Part shown: one piece after another, positions 41,581-51,177 of the stretch
How the letters are laid out: each line of letters starts with the position of its first letter
How positions within the stretch are numbered: the stretch's first letter is position 1
Source of the DNA: Limibacterium fermenti
GTDB lineage: Bacteria; Bacteroidota; Bacteroidia; Bacteroidales; Dysgonomonadaceae
Direction of reading: 5' to 3'
Length of the DNA: 64,000 nucleotides
NCBI RefSeq assembly: GCF_041902845.1
Contig: NZ_CP159486.1
Span: forward strand, 2,852,001-2,916,000
Notes under the pieces: generated by a model
What the model was told of the DNA's origin: nothing
The model's database searches: none
What the model saw: only the letters and a program-made list of their open reading frames with translations
Program-made: the position numbers and the translations under genes

Positions 41581-44500
41581 ATGAGTAGCAAATTTCCGGA
41601 ATATGATCATTTGGATCTTTCAGAGGTAAACAAAGAAGTGTTGAAGGAATGGGAAGAAAAGGACGTGTTTAAGAAAAGTCTTGAAACACGTCAGGGACAT
41701 CCCCGGTTCGTATTTTATGAAGGCCCCCCGTCGGCTAACGGCATGCCGGGCATTCATCACGTTATCGCCCGTTCCATTAAAGACATTTTCTGCCGCTACA
41801 AGACCATGAAAGGATTCTATGTCAGCCGTAAGGCCGGATGGGATACCCACGGGCTTCCCGTGGAACTCGGCGTAGAGAAAACGTTGGGCATTACCAAAGA
41901 GGATATCGGCAAAACCATTTCGGTGGAAGAATACAACAACGCCTGCCGCAAGGAGGTGATGAAATATACCAAAGAATGGGAAGACCTTACCCGCAAAATG
42001 GGCTATTGGGTCGATATGAGCGATCCGTATATTACTTACGATACGCGCTACATCGAAACGCTTTGGTACTTGCTCAAAGATCTTTATAAAAAAGGATTCC
42101 TCTATAAAGGATACACGATCCAGCCTTACTCGCCGGCCGCAGGTACGGGACTGAGCACGCACGAACTCAACCAGCCGGGCTGCTACCGCGATGTGAAGGA
42201 TACCACTTGCACGGCGCAGTTCGCCATCAAGAACCCTCTTTCCGAATGGACGCAATTCGGCGATCCGTTCTTTCTGGCATGGACTACCACGCCCTGGACG
42301 CTGCCTTCGAACGTGTTGCTGGCGGTGGGCCCGAACATCGATTATTGCGCCGTACAAACGTACAATTCCTATACGGGCAAACCGATGACCGCCGTTTTGG
42401 CAAAAAGTCTGGTAAACGCCTATTTCCCCGCGAAAAATGCGGAGCTCCCGCTGGAAGATTACCGGCCGGGCGATAAACACGTGCCTTTCCGTGTGCTGGA
42501 TAAGACATGGAAGGGATCGGAAATCGCCGGCATCGGCTACGAGCAACTGATCCCTTGGGTAAAAGCATCCGATAACGCTTTCAAAGTGGTGACGGGTGAT
42601 TTTGTGACGACCGAAGACGGTACGGGCATCGTGCATATCGCCCCCACATTCGGCGCCGACGACGCGAAGCTCGGAAAAGAATACGGCGTACCCGGACTCA
42701 TGATGACCGACAAAGACGGCAACCAACGCCCGATGGTCGACCTGAAAGGAAAATATTTCAAGCTCGAAGATCTCGACCCGCAATTTGTCCGCGAGGGTGT
42801 GAACGTCGATCTCTACGGCGAGTATGCCGGCCGTTATGTAAAGAATGAATACGCGTCGGAATGGAAAGAAGAAACCAGCCGCCCCGACGATACGACGCTC
42901 GATATCGACCTCTCCGTGATGCTGAAGCAACAAAACAAAGCTTTCCGCATTGAGAAATATGTCCATAATTATCCGCATTGCTGGCGTACCGATAAACCGG
43001 TGCTTTATTATCCGCTGGACAGTTGGTTTATACGGGCTACCGCCTGCAAAGACCGCATGGTGGAACTGAACAATACCATCAACTGGAAGCCGGCATCGAC
43101 GGGCTCCGGACGTTTCGGTAAATGGCTCGAAAACCTTCAGGACTGGAACCTGAGCCGAAGCCGTTACTGGGGCACTCCCCTACCCATATGGCGCACCGAG
43201 GACGGGAAGGAAGAGAAATGCATCGGTTCGCTCAAAGAACTGTTTGAAGAAATGCAAAAAGCCGTTCAGGCCGGAGTCATGACGGAAATTCCTTGGAAAG
43301 GGATCGGGCTGAATGCCGCCTCGGAAAAGGAATTTGATAAAATAGACCTTCACCGGCCGTATGTCGACCAAATCGTATTGGTGTCGGACAGCGGCAAACC
43401 CATGCATCGCGAATCGGACCTGATCGACGTATGGTTCGATTCGGGAGCGATGCCCTTTGCTCAGGTTTTCTATCCGCATATCCCCGAAGAAGAGTTCGCG
43501 CAAATCTATCCGGCCGACTTCATCGCCGAAGGGGTCGATCAGACCCGCGGATGGTTTTATACGCTCCATGCGATTTCAACCATGGTGAAAGACAGTGTGG
43601 CATTCAAGAATGTCGTATCGAACGGGCTCGTGCTCGACAAGAACGGCAACAAAATGTCCAAACGATTGGGCAACGCCGTCGATCCGTTTTCAACCATCGA
43701 CAAGTACGGCTCCGACCCGCTGCGCTGGTATATGATCACCAATGCTTCGCCGTGGGATAATCTGCGTTTCGATATGGAAGGCATCGAGGAAGCCCGCCGT
43801 AAATTCTTCGGCACGCTCTACAACACGTATTCGTTTTTCGTGCTGTATGCCAACGTCGACCAATACCGCGACCAATACCCGTCCATTCCGGTAGCACAAC
43901 GCCCCGAGATAGACCGCTGGATATTGTCGCTGTTGCATTCGCTGGTGAAAGAGGTCGATGAAGCCTACAACACCTACGAACCCACCAAAGCCGGGCGCGC
44001 GATCGCGGATTTTGTCAACGACCATTTAAGTAACTGGTACGTGCGCCTGAACCGTAAACGTTTCTGGGGCGGGGAAATGGACGAAGATAAATTATCGGCC
44101 TATCAAACGCTGTACGAATGTTTGGTAACGGTTGTCAAACTGATCGCGCCCATCGCGCCGTTCTACTCCGACAAGTTGTATCTCGATCTCACCTCGGTTA
44201 CCGGCAGCGAACGATTCGAGTCGGTCCATCTGGCCGATTTCCCGGCAGCAAACGAAGCCGTCATCGACAAGGAGCTCGAGCGGCAAATGTACTTGGCGCA
44301 AGCCGCATCCTCTATCGTCTTGGCGTTGCGCCGCAAGGTGAGCATCAAAGTACGCCAACCGCTATCGAGAATCATGATCCCCGTCACCGACGAAACGCAG
44401 AAAAGGGCTATCCAAGCAGTGGAATCGCTCATCTTAAGCGAGGTGAACGTAAAAGAGTTGCACTTTGTCGATTCGGCGAACGAGATGCTGGTGAAACGCG

Positions 44501-45012
44501 TAAAACCCGACTTTAAAAAGCTGGGGCCGCGCTACGGCAAGATTATGAAACAACTGGCCGAAGAGATCCGGATAATGAGTAAAGAGAAGATGAACGAACT
44601 GGAAAAGAACGGATCCATCACTTTTGAAGTGGCCGGACAACAAGCGGTTATCACCCTCGACGATGTGGAAATCATTTCGGAAGATATTCCCGGATGGCTG
44701 GTCGGCAACGAAGGAAATCTGACGGTTGCCCTCGACATCTCCGTGACCGACGAATTGCGGAACGAAGGTATCGCCCGTGAACTGGTCAATCGTATCCAGA
44801 ACCTGCGCAAAGCCAAAGGGTTCGAAATCACCGACCGGATATCCGTGCTTTTATCCTCCCATCCCGGCATCGATGAGGCCGTAAACGCCAACGCCGCTTA
44901 TATTCGCGGACAAGTGTTGGCGGACAGTATTGAAATAACAGCCGAAACGCTCGAAGATGAAATAGAAATCGATGATCAACCTTTAACGATCCGCATCCGG
45001 AAAAAGAATTGA
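41581..45012 (+). CDS. ileS: Isoleucyl-tRNA synthetase
   Basis: 1143 residues, the long IleS form. Class I motifs: HIGH variant GMPGIHHVIARSIKD near residue 53 and KMSKR in NKMSKRLGN near 690. Editing-domain landmarks TWTTTPWTLPSNV-like (AWTTTPWTLPSNV) and DDAKLGKEYG are present, plus QTRGWFYTLHA. The C-terminal ~350 residues include the anticodon-binding domain (NLRKAKGFEITDRISV). The E. coli C-terminal zinc finger is absent, as expected for this form. Confidence 0.97.
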   Translation: MSSKFPEYDHLDLSEVNKEVLKEWEEKDVFKKSLETRQGHPRFVFYEGPPSANGMPGIHHVIARSIKDIFCRYKTMKGFYVSRKAGWDTHGLPVELGVEKTLGITKEDIGKTISVEEYNNACRKEVMKYTKEWEDLTRKMGYWVDMSDPYITYDTRYIETLWYLLKDLYKKGFLYKGYTIQPYSPAAGTGLSTHELNQPGCYRDVKDTTCTAQFAIKNPLSEWTQFGDPFFLAWTTTPWTLPSNVLLAVGPNIDYCAVQTYNSYTGKPMTAVLAKSLVNAYFPAKNAELPLEDYRPGDKHVPFRVLDKTWKGSEIAGIGYEQLIPWVKASDNAFKVVTGDFVTTEDGTGIVHIAPTFGADDAKLGKEYGVPGLMMTDKDGNQRPMVDLKGKYFKLEDLDPQFVREGVNVDLYGEYAGRYVKNEYASEWKEETSRPDDTTLDIDLSVMLKQQNKAFRIEKYVHNYPHCWRTDKPVLYYPLDSWFIRATACKDRMVELNNTINWKPASTGSGRFGKWLENLQDWNLSRSRYWGTPLPIWRTEDGKEEKCIGSLKELFEEMQKAVQAGVMTEIPWKGIGLNAASEKEFDKIDLHRPYVDQIVLVSDSGKPMHRESDLIDVWFDSGAMPFAQVFYPHIPEEEFAQIYPADFIAEGVDQTRGWFYTLHAISTMVKDSVAFKNVVSNGLVLDKNGNKMSKRLGNAVDPFSTIDKYGSDPLRWYMITNASPWDNLRFDMEGIEEARRKFFGTLYNTYSFFVLYANVDQYRDQYPSIPVAQRPEIDRWILSLLHSLVKEVDEAYNTYEPTKAGRAIADFVNDHLSNWYVRLNRKRFWGGEMDEDKLSAYQTLYECLVTVVKLIAPIAPFYSDKLYLDLTSVTGSERFESVHLADFPAANEAVIDKELERQMYLAQAASSIVLALRRKVSIKVRQPLSRIMIPVTDETQKRAIQAVESLILSEVNVKELHFVDSANEMLVKRVKPDFKKLGPRYGKIMKQLAEEIRIMSKEKMNELEKNGSITFEVAGQQAVITLDDVEIISEDIPGWLVGNEGNLTVALDISVTDELRNEGIARELVNRIQNLRKAKGFEITDRISVLLSSHPGIDEAVNANAAYIRGQVLADSIEITAETLEDEIEIDDQPLTIRIRKKN

Positions 45013-45051
45013 ACAGGGTCGTTTTATAGTTGAAGGTATCGGTTTTATATG

Positions 45052-45059
45052 TATATTTG
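45052..45059 (+). promoter_or_regulatory. -7 box for the DksA-like gene and lspA
   Basis: TATATTTG followed by CGC, about 104 bases before the ATG at 45163. Confidence 0.55.
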
Positions 45060-45162
45060 CGCAAAAATACACCGGTGAACAATATAATTCCACCGGTTGT
45101 TGTATTTGACATTACATTTCTGTTGCTTTTTATTTACAAAAAGTTGATAAACAATCAGCATT

Positions 45163-45546
45163 ATGAACGAGAAAACGAGATATACGGATGAAGAACTGGA
45201 AGAATTCCGTTCCATCATTAATGAAAAGTTAGAGGTTGCCAAGCAAGAGTATGAAAACTACCGGGCTGCGGTAATGAATGCCGACGGCAATGATACGGTA
45301 GATACCTCGCCTACTTTCAAAGTAATGGAAGAAGGCGCTTCGACCCTGTCCAAAGAAGAAGCCGGAAGATTGGCGCAACGGCAGATGAAGTTTATCCAAA
45401 ACCTTCAGGCCGCACTCGTGCGCATCGAAAACGGCACGTATGGCATTTGCCGCGAAACAGGCAAGCTCATACCCAAAGAACGGTTACGTGCCGTGCCGCA
45501 TGCTACGTTGAGCATCGAAGCGAAGGAGTCTAAAAAGAAACGATAA
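45163..45546 (+). CDS. TraR/DksA-family regulator with degenerate zinc finger
   Basis: 127 residues. The N-terminal helical hairpin (YTDEELEEFRSIINEKLEVA, then LSKEEAGRLAQRQMKFIQNL) and the DksA motif GTYGICRETGKLIPKERLRA are clear. Of the four zinc cysteines only the first (GIC) remains; the others are Thr, Ser and Ala, as in other Bacteroidetes members I recall. DksA-type proteins bind RNA polymerase through the secondary channel. The following gene lspA starts 24 bases later. Confidence 0.9.
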   Translation: MNEKTRYTDEELEEFRSIINEKLEVAKQEYENYRAAVMNADGNDTVDTSPTFKVMEEGASTLSKEEAGRLAQRQMKFIQNLQAALVRIENGTYGICRETGKLIPKERLRAVPHATLSIEAKESKKKR

Positions 45547-45570
45547 CCCGTCCGATGCATTATAATTTAT

Positions 45571-46248
45571 ATGAAGAGTACGACACAAAAAGGACTTACG
45601 GCGATAGTGGTAGTCTTTCTGATTTTGCTGATAGACCAACTTACGAAAATATGGGTCAAGACTCATATGTCGCTGCAAGAATCGATAAAGATAACGGACT
45701 GGTTTCAAATCTATTTTGTAGAAAATAACGGGATGGCATTCGGGATAGAAGCCGGCGGTAAGCTGTTTCTTTCTCTTTTCCGCATTGTGGCCGTCATTTT
45801 TATCATCATTTACCTCACACGCCTTGTCAAGGGGAGCTACAAGAAAGGCTTTATCGCCTGTGTAGCCCTTATTTTGGCGGGAGCTACGGGAAATATTATC
45901 GACAGTGTCTTTTATGGAGCGATTTTCGATGCGAGTTATCCCGGACATGTGGCATCCTTCGTCCCTTTTGGCGAAGGATATGCTTCGGTGCTGCACGGGA
46001 AGGTCGTAGATATGTTTTATTTCCCCATAGTGGAAGGAACATATCCCGACTGGATACCGTTGGTAGGAGGACAAAACTTCCTGTTTTTCCGGTTTATCTT
46101 TAACGTAGCCGACTCGGCCATCACGGTGGGGGTCATTGCATTATTGGTGTTCTACCGGAAAACATTTGCCCATTCCTTATTATCGAAAGAAGAAAAAGAA
46201 CGTCTCGAAAAAGAGAAAAAAGAAAAAGAAGCGATCGGTGAAGCCTAA
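45571..46248 (+). CDS. lspA: Lipoprotein signal peptidase (signal peptidase II)
   Basis: Membrane aspartyl protease that removes lipoprotein signal peptides. 225 residues, longer than the usual ~165 because of a loop between the catalytic regions and a basic Lys/Glu tail. Catalytic Asp residues are in AGATGNIIDSVFYGAIFD and FNVADSAITVGVIALL; FVENNGMAFGI is the early conserved motif. Four transmembrane helices. The window encodes several of its likely substrates. Its last 11 bases overlap the DUF4296 gene. Confidence 0.96.
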   Translation: MKSTTQKGLTAIVVVFLILLIDQLTKIWVKTHMSLQESIKITDWFQIYFVENNGMAFGIEAGGKLFLSLFRIVAVIFIIIYLTRLVKGSYKKGFIACVALILAGATGNIIDSVFYGAIFDASYPGHVASFVPFGEGYASVLHGKVVDMFYFPIVEGTYPDWIPLVGGQNFLFFRFIFNVADSAITVGVIALLVFYRKTFAHSLLSKEEKERLEKEKKEKEAIGEA

Positions 46249-47053
46249 AATTCCTGCATATCTGTTTATTGCGTTAGCGTTGTTGGCACTGCTTTTCTCT
46301 TGCCGCAATCGCCCTAAAGAAGTACTGAACAGAAAGAGCATGGAAGGACTCATGTACGACGTATACATGGCCGAAGCCCTAATAGAAAACGATTATCAAA
46401 CTTTCGACACGCCCGAAAAGAAAGAGGCGTTCCTGCAAAAGATATTCGAAAAACACCAGGTAACACAAGTCCAATGGGATTCGTCGCTTGCATGGTATGC
46501 CGATCGCATCGATGTTTACATGAAGATGAACGACTCGGTAAAAGCTCGCCTGCAACGAAAACAACAAGAGTTGGACGCATCCATTACGCAGCAGGTGCAG
46601 GCACAGCAATTCGAAAGTCATAGCGAATCACCCTCTTATATTCCCCACACGTATGCTTTCCGGCGTATCGGTTCGGGAAGCGGTTTCCGTTTCCGTATCG
46701 ATTCGGCTGAAATCAATACGCGTTTTACCAATCCGACGCTGGAGTTCCGGTATAACGTTATCGGGATCCCCGACGACGTACAAGAAGCCCCGTTACAATC
46801 CATGCTCATTCTGGAATATAAAGACACCACCCTTTATAAACCTCAGCAAATCACCCAAAACAAATCATACTCTACGCCGGTATCAAGATACATAGACGGC
46901 GATACCCTGACGCGCATCAGCGGTTTTATTCATTTAAAGAATACTTGGCGCCGCTTACGTTATATTCAACTATATAATATAGGATTGGGAAAGAATGATA
47001 TTCCCGGCCCCGAACCGATGCCGCCGGCGGAAATGAAAGAGACAGGACAATAG
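46238..47053 (+). CDS. DUF4296-containing lipoprotein
   Basis: 271 residues from a GTG at 46238 inside the end of lspA; the longer frame starting at 46136 only reads lspA out of frame. The start gives a lipoprotein signal (IPAYLFIALALLALLFSC, Cys near residue 23). DUF4296 fits about residues 30-115 (MEGLMYDVYMAEALIENDYQ). The C-terminal half is beta-rich. Function unknown. The last codons (KETGQ-stop) lie inside an 8-bp tandem array. Its position right after lspA suggests a link to lipoprotein maturation, but this is only context. Confidence 0.82.
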   Translation: MKPKIPAYLFIALALLALLFSCRNRPKEVLNRKSMEGLMYDVYMAEALIENDYQTFDTPEKKEAFLQKIFEKHQVTQVQWDSSLAWYADRIDVYMKMNDSVKARLQRKQQELDASITQQVQAQQFESHSESPSYIPHTYAFRRIGSGSGFRFRIDSAEINTRFTNPTLEFRYNVIGIPDDVQEAPLQSMLILEYKDTTLYKPQQITQNKSYSTPVSRYIDGDTLTRISGFIHLKNTWRRLRYIQLYNIGLGKNDIPGPEPMPPAEMKETGQ

Positions 47054-47166
47054 AGAGACAGAGAGACAAAGGGACAGGGAGACTGGAGACTGGGAGACAG
47101 GGGGGCAACATTCGGGATGCTCCGCAGAATAGTGGCGGACGCCGATAGTGCCTCCGGTGATAAAAT
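47036..47166. repeat. 8-bp array plus GATA-spaced hairpin block, locus 2
   Basis: AAAGAGAC, AGGACAAT, AGAGAGAC, AGAGAGAC, AAAGGGAC, AGGGAGAC, TGGAGAC, TGGGAGAC and AGGGGGGC run through the stop of the DUF4296 gene. They are followed at 47113-47166 by mini-hairpins (TGCTCCGCA, GGCGGACGCC, GTGCCTCCGGTG) separated by GATG, AATA, GATA and GATA. Confidence 0.6.
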
Positions 47167-47220
47167 GATTGACAAAACCCTAACAATATTTACTTACTAA
47201 AACAAATCAAATTAAAACCA

Positions 47221-49941
47221 ATGGAAAGAAAGAGAGTTTACACATTTGGTAACGGCGCAGCCGAAGGACGATCGGATATGCGTAATTTACTCGGCGGTAA
47301 AGGCGCCAATCTTGCGGAAATGAATCTTATCGGCGTGCCGGTACCTCCCGGCTTTACCATTACCACTGAGGTTTGCACCGAATATAATCAATTAGGAAAA
47401 GACTACGTGACCGGCGTCTTGAAAAAAGAAGTCGAACACGCCGTAGCCGGTATCGAACGCCTTACAGGCACCCGCTTCGGTGATAAAGAAAATCCCTGCT
47501 TGTTATCGGTACGGTCGGGCGCCCGCGTGTCGATGCCCGGAATGATGGATACCGTCCTCAACTTGGGACTAAACGATGAGGCCGTTCAGGGTATCGCCGT
47601 CAAATCCGGCAACGAACGTTTTGCCTGGGACTCTTACCGCCGCTTTGTACAGATGTACGGCGACGTTGTTCTGGGCTTGAAGCCGGAGAGCAAGGACGAC
47701 ATCGATCCGTTTGAAGAAATCATGGATACGATGAAAGAGGTAAAAGGAATCGAACTCGATACCGATCTGACTGTCGACGACCTGAAAACGCTGGTTAAAC
47801 AATTCAAGCAAGCTGTTAAAGAACGTACCGGAAACGATTTTCCTTCCGATCCGTGGGATCAATTATGGGGCGCCGTATGTGCCGTATTCGACAGTTGGAT
47901 GAACGACCGGGCCATCCTCTATCGTAAGATGAACAATTTCCCCGAAGAATGGGGCACGGCGGTGAATGTGCAAGCGATGGTATACGGCAACATGGGTAAT
48001 ACTTCCGCCACCGGCGTAGCTTTCACCCGCGACGCCGCCACGGGCGAAGACCTCTTCAACGGCGAGTATCTTATCAATGCTCAAGGCGAAGATGTGGTAG
48101 CCGGCGTGCGTACTCCTCAGCAAATTACCCTCGAGGGCTCCCACAGATGGGCCAAGATGCAGGGCATCAGCGAAGAGGAACGGGCGTCCAAGTATCCCTC
48201 GCTCGAGGAAATCATGCCCGAATGTGCCGCTCAATTGATCGAAACGCAACAAAAACTCGAAGATTATTTCAAAGATATGCAAGACCTCGAGTTTACCATT
48301 CAGGACGGCAAACTTTGGCTGCTGCAAACGCGTAGCGGTAAACGTACCGGAGCCGCCATGGTAAAGATCGCGACCGACATGCTTCACCAGGGTTATATCG
48401 ATGAGAAAACCGCTCTGAAACGCTGTGATCCGGAGAAACTCGACGAATTGCTTCACCCGGTATTCGATAAAAAAGCGTTGGCCGATGCGCACGCGATTAC
48501 GCACGGATTGCCTGCTTCGCCCGGCGCAGCTACCGGACAGGTGGTATTCCACGCCGATGAAGCCGAAGAATGGGCTAAAGAAGGCAAAAAAGTCATCTTA
48601 TGCCGTATCGAAACCTCGCCCGAAGACCTTCGCGGGATGGCTACCGCTCAAGGTATCCTCACGGCACGCGGCGGAATGACTTCCCATGCGGCCGTAGTGG
48701 CCCGCGGTATGGGCAAGTGCTGCGTATCGGCTGCCAACAACCTGTCGATCGACTATAAATCCCGCAAAATGACCATTAACGGCAAGGCGCTCCTCGAAGG
48801 GGACTGGATTTCTCTCGATGGCACTACGGGTAATGTATACGAAGGACAAATACAAACCGTCGACGCCGAGCTCGGCCCGGATTTCACCGAACTGATGGAA
48901 ATCGCCGACAAATATACCCGTATGGAGGTACGCACGAATGCCGACACACCGCATGATGCCGTTGCCGCGCGGAATTTCGGGGCAACCGGTATCGGATTGT
49001 GCCGCACCGAGCACATGTTCTTCGAAGAAGACAAAATCGTCCCCATGCGCGAAATGATTCTTGCGAAAGATGAGGAAGGACGACGTCGCGCGCTCGAAAA
49101 ACTACTTCCCCTTCAGAAGAAGGACTTCAAAGGTATTTTCACCGCTATGGACGGCTATCCGGTGACGGTGCGCCTGCTCGATCCGCCGTTGCACGAATTC
49201 GTTCCGCACGATGAGAAAGGACAAATGGAGATGGCGCGCGTCATGAATATATCGTATGAAGACATCCACGAACGCGTAGAGAGCCTTTTGGAAGCAAATC
49301 CTATGCTGGGCCTTCGCGGTTGCCGCCTCGGCAATCTCTATCCCGAAATCACCGAAATGCAGACCCGCGCAATCATGGAAGCAGCCCTCGAATTGAAAAA
49401 AGAAGGCATCACGGCTATTCCGGAAATTATGGTTCCGCTTACGGGTATTGTCTATGAGTTTAAAAATCAAAAGGAAATCATCGAACGAACGATTCAACAA
49501 GTCTTTAGCGAAAACAGCGACTCCATCGACTATAAGATCGGTACGATGATCGAGATACCGCGTGCGGCGCTTACCGCGCATAAGATCGCCAAGGAGGCCG
49601 ACTTCTTCTCATTCGGCACCAACGACCTTACGCAAATGACATTCGGGTACAGCCGCGACGACGTGGCTAAGTTCCTGCCGCTCTATCTCGACAAGGGAAT
49701 CCTCAAGCAAGACCCGTTTGCCGTTCTCGACCAAAACGGTGTCGGACAGCTCGTGAGCATGGCCGTTCAGGCCGGCCGATCGGTACGGCCGTCGCTTAAA
49801 TGCGGTATCTGCGGCGAACACGGAGGAGATCCTTCATCGGTGAAATTCTGCCATCGCGTAGGACTGAACTATGTATCCTGTTCTCCTTTCCGAGTGCCTA
49901 TCGCACGACTTGCCGCCGCACAGGCCGCCATAGAAGGATAA
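47221..49941 (+). CDS. ppdK: Pyruvate, phosphate dikinase
   Basis: Interconverts pyruvate, ATP and Pi with PEP, AMP and PPi. 906 residues, full length. N-terminal nucleotide domain: LLGGKGANLAEMNLIGVPVP and SVRSGARVSMPGMMDTVLNL. Central phosphohistidine loop TARGGMTSHAAVVARGMGKC near residue 480. C-terminal PEP barrel: GATGIGLCRTEHMFFEEDKI, GTMIEIPRAAL, FFSFGTNDLTQMTFGYSRDD and a Cys in KCGICGEHGG. In fermentative Bacteroidetes it probably works in PEP-pyruvate balance. No clear promoter was seen in the 167-base gap upstream. Confidence 0.97.
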   Translation: MERKRVYTFGNGAAEGRSDMRNLLGGKGANLAEMNLIGVPVPPGFTITTEVCTEYNQLGKDYVTGVLKKEVEHAVAGIERLTGTRFGDKENPCLLSVRSGARVSMPGMMDTVLNLGLNDEAVQGIAVKSGNERFAWDSYRRFVQMYGDVVLGLKPESKDDIDPFEEIMDTMKEVKGIELDTDLTVDDLKTLVKQFKQAVKERTGNDFPSDPWDQLWGAVCAVFDSWMNDRAILYRKMNNFPEEWGTAVNVQAMVYGNMGNTSATGVAFTRDAATGEDLFNGEYLINAQGEDVVAGVRTPQQITLEGSHRWAKMQGISEEERASKYPSLEEIMPECAAQLIETQQKLEDYFKDMQDLEFTIQDGKLWLLQTRSGKRTGAAMVKIATDMLHQGYIDEKTALKRCDPEKLDELLHPVFDKKALADAHAITHGLPASPGAATGQVVFHADEAEEWAKEGKKVILCRIETSPEDLRGMATAQGILTARGGMTSHAAVVARGMGKCCVSAANNLSIDYKSRKMTINGKALLEGDWISLDGTTGNVYEGQIQTVDAELGPDFTELMEIADKYTRMEVRTNADTPHDAVAARNFGATGIGLCRTEHMFFEEDKIVPMREMILAKDEEGRRRALEKLLPLQKKDFKGIFTAMDGYPVTVRLLDPPLHEFVPHDEKGQMEMARVMNISYEDIHERVESLLEANPMLGLRGCRLGNLYPEITEMQTRAIMEAALELKKEGITAIPEIMVPLTGIVYEFKNQKEIIERTIQQVFSENSDSIDYKIGTMIEIPRAALTAHKIAKEADFFSFGTNDLTQMTFGYSRDDVAKFLPLYLDKGILKQDPFAVLDQNGVGQLVSMAVQAGRSVRPSLKCGICGEHGGDPSSVKFCHRVGLNYVSCSPFRVPIARLAAAQAAIEG

Positions 49942-49946
49942 TATAT

Positions 49947-50169
49947 GACAGGGAGACAGGGAGACAGGGAGACAGGGAGACAAGGAGACTGAGAGAGAGG
50001 GAGACCGGAGACTGTTAGCTCTCACCGGCAAAGGTGAAAGAATTGTCTCCCGTCTCCCCCGTCTTTAGACGTTAGACATCCGACCTTAGACTTTCATTTG
50101 CAATTCGTAATTTGTAATTTGTAATTTGTAATTCGTAATTCGTAATTCGTAATTTGTAATTCGTAATTG
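49947..50169. repeat. Back-to-back 8-bp and 7-bp arrays
   Basis: GACAGGGA x4, GACAAGGA, GACTGAGA and GAGAGGGA (49947-50002) are followed by 7-bp GAC words. Later TTTAGAC, GTTAGAC, ATCCGAC, CTTAGAC appear, then ten GTAATTY-type units at 50100-50169. Together they fill nearly the whole gap between the convergent ppdK and def. No separate terminator is visible. Confidence 0.85.
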
Positions 50170-50177
50170 CCTTTCCC

Positions 50178-50738
50178 CTATTTCGCGGTTTTCACCTTAT
50201 AAGAACATCGAGCTTTTCCGTTAGCCAACGCATTGAGTTTGCCATTGACCATCCGCTTGCGCAACGGCGATATATGATCGGTAAATAAGATTCCGTCGAG
50301 ATGATCGTACTCATGTTGAATACAACGGGCTGCATACCCCGAAAAGACCTCCTCGCGCTCCTGTCGGTTTTCATCGATATAACGGATACGCACCGTATCG
50401 GGGCGCGTCACCTTTTCATGCACACCCGGAATACTCAGGCATCCCTCTTCCAGGGCCACCGGTTCACCCGACCGCTCGATAATATGCGGATTGATAAACA
50501 CCTTCTTGAAATCTTTGAATTCCGGATGCTCGTCATCGGCTACCGGCGTCAGGTCCATGACGAAAATACGATCTTCCAGTCCCACTTGCGGAGCCGCAAA
50601 CCCGATACCATCGGCATGATACATCGTTTCGAACATATTCTCGATCAGTTTGTCCAGATCCGGATAAGTTTCCGGATCAATATCTTGAGTGACTTTCCGC
50701 AGCACGGGAAGTCCGTAAATATATATAGGTAAAATCAT
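50178..50738 (-). CDS. def: Peptide deformylase
   Basis: Removes the formyl group from new proteins. 186 residues. All three motifs are present: GIGFAAPQVG, EEGCLSIPGV (metal Cys) and QHEYDHLDG (two metal His and catalytic Glu). It ends close to the GTAATTY array and lies 10 bases after ruvX. Confidence 0.97.
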   Translation of the reverse strand: MILPIYIYGLPVLRKVTQDIDPETYPDLDKLIENMFETMYHADGIGFAAPQVGLEDRIFVMDLTPVADDEHPEFKDFKKVFINPHIIERSGEPVALEEGCLSIPGVHEKVTRPDTVRIRYIDENRQEREEVFSGYAARCIQHEYDHLDGILFTDHISPLRKRMVNGKLNALANGKARCSYKVKTAK

Positions 50739-50748
50739 ATAAAAAACA

Positions 50749-51174
50749 TTAATTCATTCTCATTCTCCGGCTTTCCATATATCCTTGCAGGATGATGACA
50801 GCGCTTATTTCGTCGACCAGCGCTTTATTCCGGCGGTCTTTCTTTTTCAGCCCCCCCTCGAGCATAGCCTGATGCGCCATCGCAGAAGAAAAGCGCTCAT
50901 CGTAATACTCGATGGGAATATACGGATAGAGCTTGCGTAAACGATTGACAAAAGGCTCGACCCGCTTCATGTTCTCAGATGCTTCATTATTCAATTGCTT
51001 GGGTAATCCCACGATAATCGTTTCGACTGCTTCCTTGCGAAGATAATCCGCAAGGAAATCGAACAACCCTGTCGTTTCCACCGTGGTGAGTCCGTTGGCA
51101 ATCAGTTGCAACGGATCGCTCACGGCGATACCCGTACGCTTTTTACCATAATCGATGGCCAGCAACCGTCCCAT
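50749..51174 (-). CDS. ruvX: Putative pre-16S rRNA nuclease / Holliday junction resolvase-like (YqgF)
   Basis: 141 residues, RNase H fold. Seen: AIDYGKKRTGIAVSDPLQLI with the first catalytic Asp, TIIVGLPKQLNNEASE, IEYYDERFSSAMAHQAMLEG and KALVDEISAVIILQGYM with the last Asp. The family is credited with 16S rRNA maturation. It starts 3 bases after lptB. Confidence 0.95.
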   Translation of the reverse strand: MGRLLAIDYGKKRTGIAVSDPLQLIANGLTTVETTGLFDFLADYLRKEAVETIIVGLPKQLNNEASENMKRVEPFVNRLRKLYPYIPIEYYDERFSSAMAHQAMLEGGLKKKDRRNKALVDEISAVIILQGYMESRRMRMN

Positions 51175-51177
51175 ATA

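Noticed and set aside
41620..42978. 452-codon minus-strand ORF inside ileS
   Set aside because: Antisense shadow of ileS; composition is unlike the real proteins and no promoter or family is visible.
46136..46237. Long N-terminal extension of the DUF4296 lipoprotein
   Set aside because: This stretch is the lspA coding sequence read out of frame (Lys-rich nonsense); the GTG at 46238 gives a clean lipoprotein signal.
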